Shown here: positions 63,861 to 64,000 of the stretch, piece after piece
Numbering within the stretch: position 1 is the stretch's first letter
Layout: each line of letters begins with the position of its first letter
Origin: Atrichornis clamosus
Taxonomy: Eukaryota; Chordata; Aves; Passeriformes; Menuridae
Direction of reading: 5' to 3'
NCBI GenBank assembly: GCA_013400975.1
Contig: WBMZ01000185.1
Span: 18,847-82,846 of the forward strand
Length of the DNA stretch: 64,000 bases
Position numbers and translations under genes: made by a program
Notes under the pieces: generated by a model
What the model saw: only the letters and a program-made list of their open reading frames with translations
Database searches by the model: none
Told to the model about the DNA's origin: nothing

Positions 63861-64000
63861 CTCGAGTTGCCGCTTCCTCCTCTGCCGCGTCAGCCGCGCT
63901 CCTCCCGCCGCGGCCGCGGGATGACGGGCTCCCGCCGCGGGGCTGCCCCCACCCCGGGGCGGTCACGGGCGACCGCCGCTCCCCGCCGGCGCAGGCGGGG

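Larger units (their letters stand above)
63341..64000. promoter_or_regulatory. CpG island at the right edge, probable distal promoter
   Basis: GC and CpG density rise sharply and stay high to the end of the window. A good minus-strand donor, GCCAG with GTACGC, would end an exon at 63773, which fits a first exon of a longer SGK3 transcript. In human, VCPIP1 lies divergent to this gene group, so the island may be bidirectional with a plus-strand gene starting to the right. No VCPIP1 coding sequence is visible here. Confidence 0.65.

Noticed and set aside
63394..63966. 190-codon minus-strand and 164-codon plus-strand frames at the right edge
   Set aside because: The translations follow the 14-bp tandem array and GTCC repeats, and no VCPIP1 N-terminal sequence is visible.

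Overview
This window is vertebrate nuclear DNA, most probably from a passerine (songbird). The overall base composition is AT-rich, exons are short and GT-AG spliced, and three CpG islands stand out. The bird call rests on CR1 fragments. The songbird call rests on a tRNA-derived SINE of the TguSINE1 type near 9.6-9.76 kb and on a solo LTR at 50.34-50.93 kb that resembles an endogenous retrovirus family common in songbird genomes. Most apparent ORFs in the window are chance or CpG-island ORFs.

Layout, read on the minus strand from right to left. At 63.35-64.0 kb is a CpG island with two short tandem arrays and a good minus-strand splice donor. From 63.3 to 42.1 kb is non-coding DNA with a solo LTR, two CR1 pieces and simple repeats. 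At 41.4-42.1 kb is a second CpG island with minus-strand donors, the best candidate for the proximal SGK3 promoter. SGK3 coding sequence runs from 34402 down to 9164 in 16 exons, and every junction keeps frame (1473 nt, 490 codons plus stop). MCMDC2 follows on the same strand. Its first seven coding exons (282 codons) lie between 4183 and 462, and the gene continues past the left edge. A third CpG island at about 5.56-6.11 kb lies between the two genes and probably drives MCMDC2.

The order SGK3 then MCMDC2 on one strand matches the human 8q13 order as I recall it. The two genes are not known to share a pathway: SGK3 is an endosomal PI3P-binding AGC kinase, and MCMDC2 is a meiotic MCM-like protein. 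I find no tRNA or rRNA gene, no CRISPR array, and no new multi-gene system. The most interesting local observations are a 96-nt, in-frame, stop-free intron inside the SGK3 kinase domain with a weak donor, the position of the SGK3 start codon relative to the human one, a SINE inside the last SGK3 coding intron, and two candidate SGK3 promoters about 22 kb apart. Human sequences used for comparison are from memory, not from a search.
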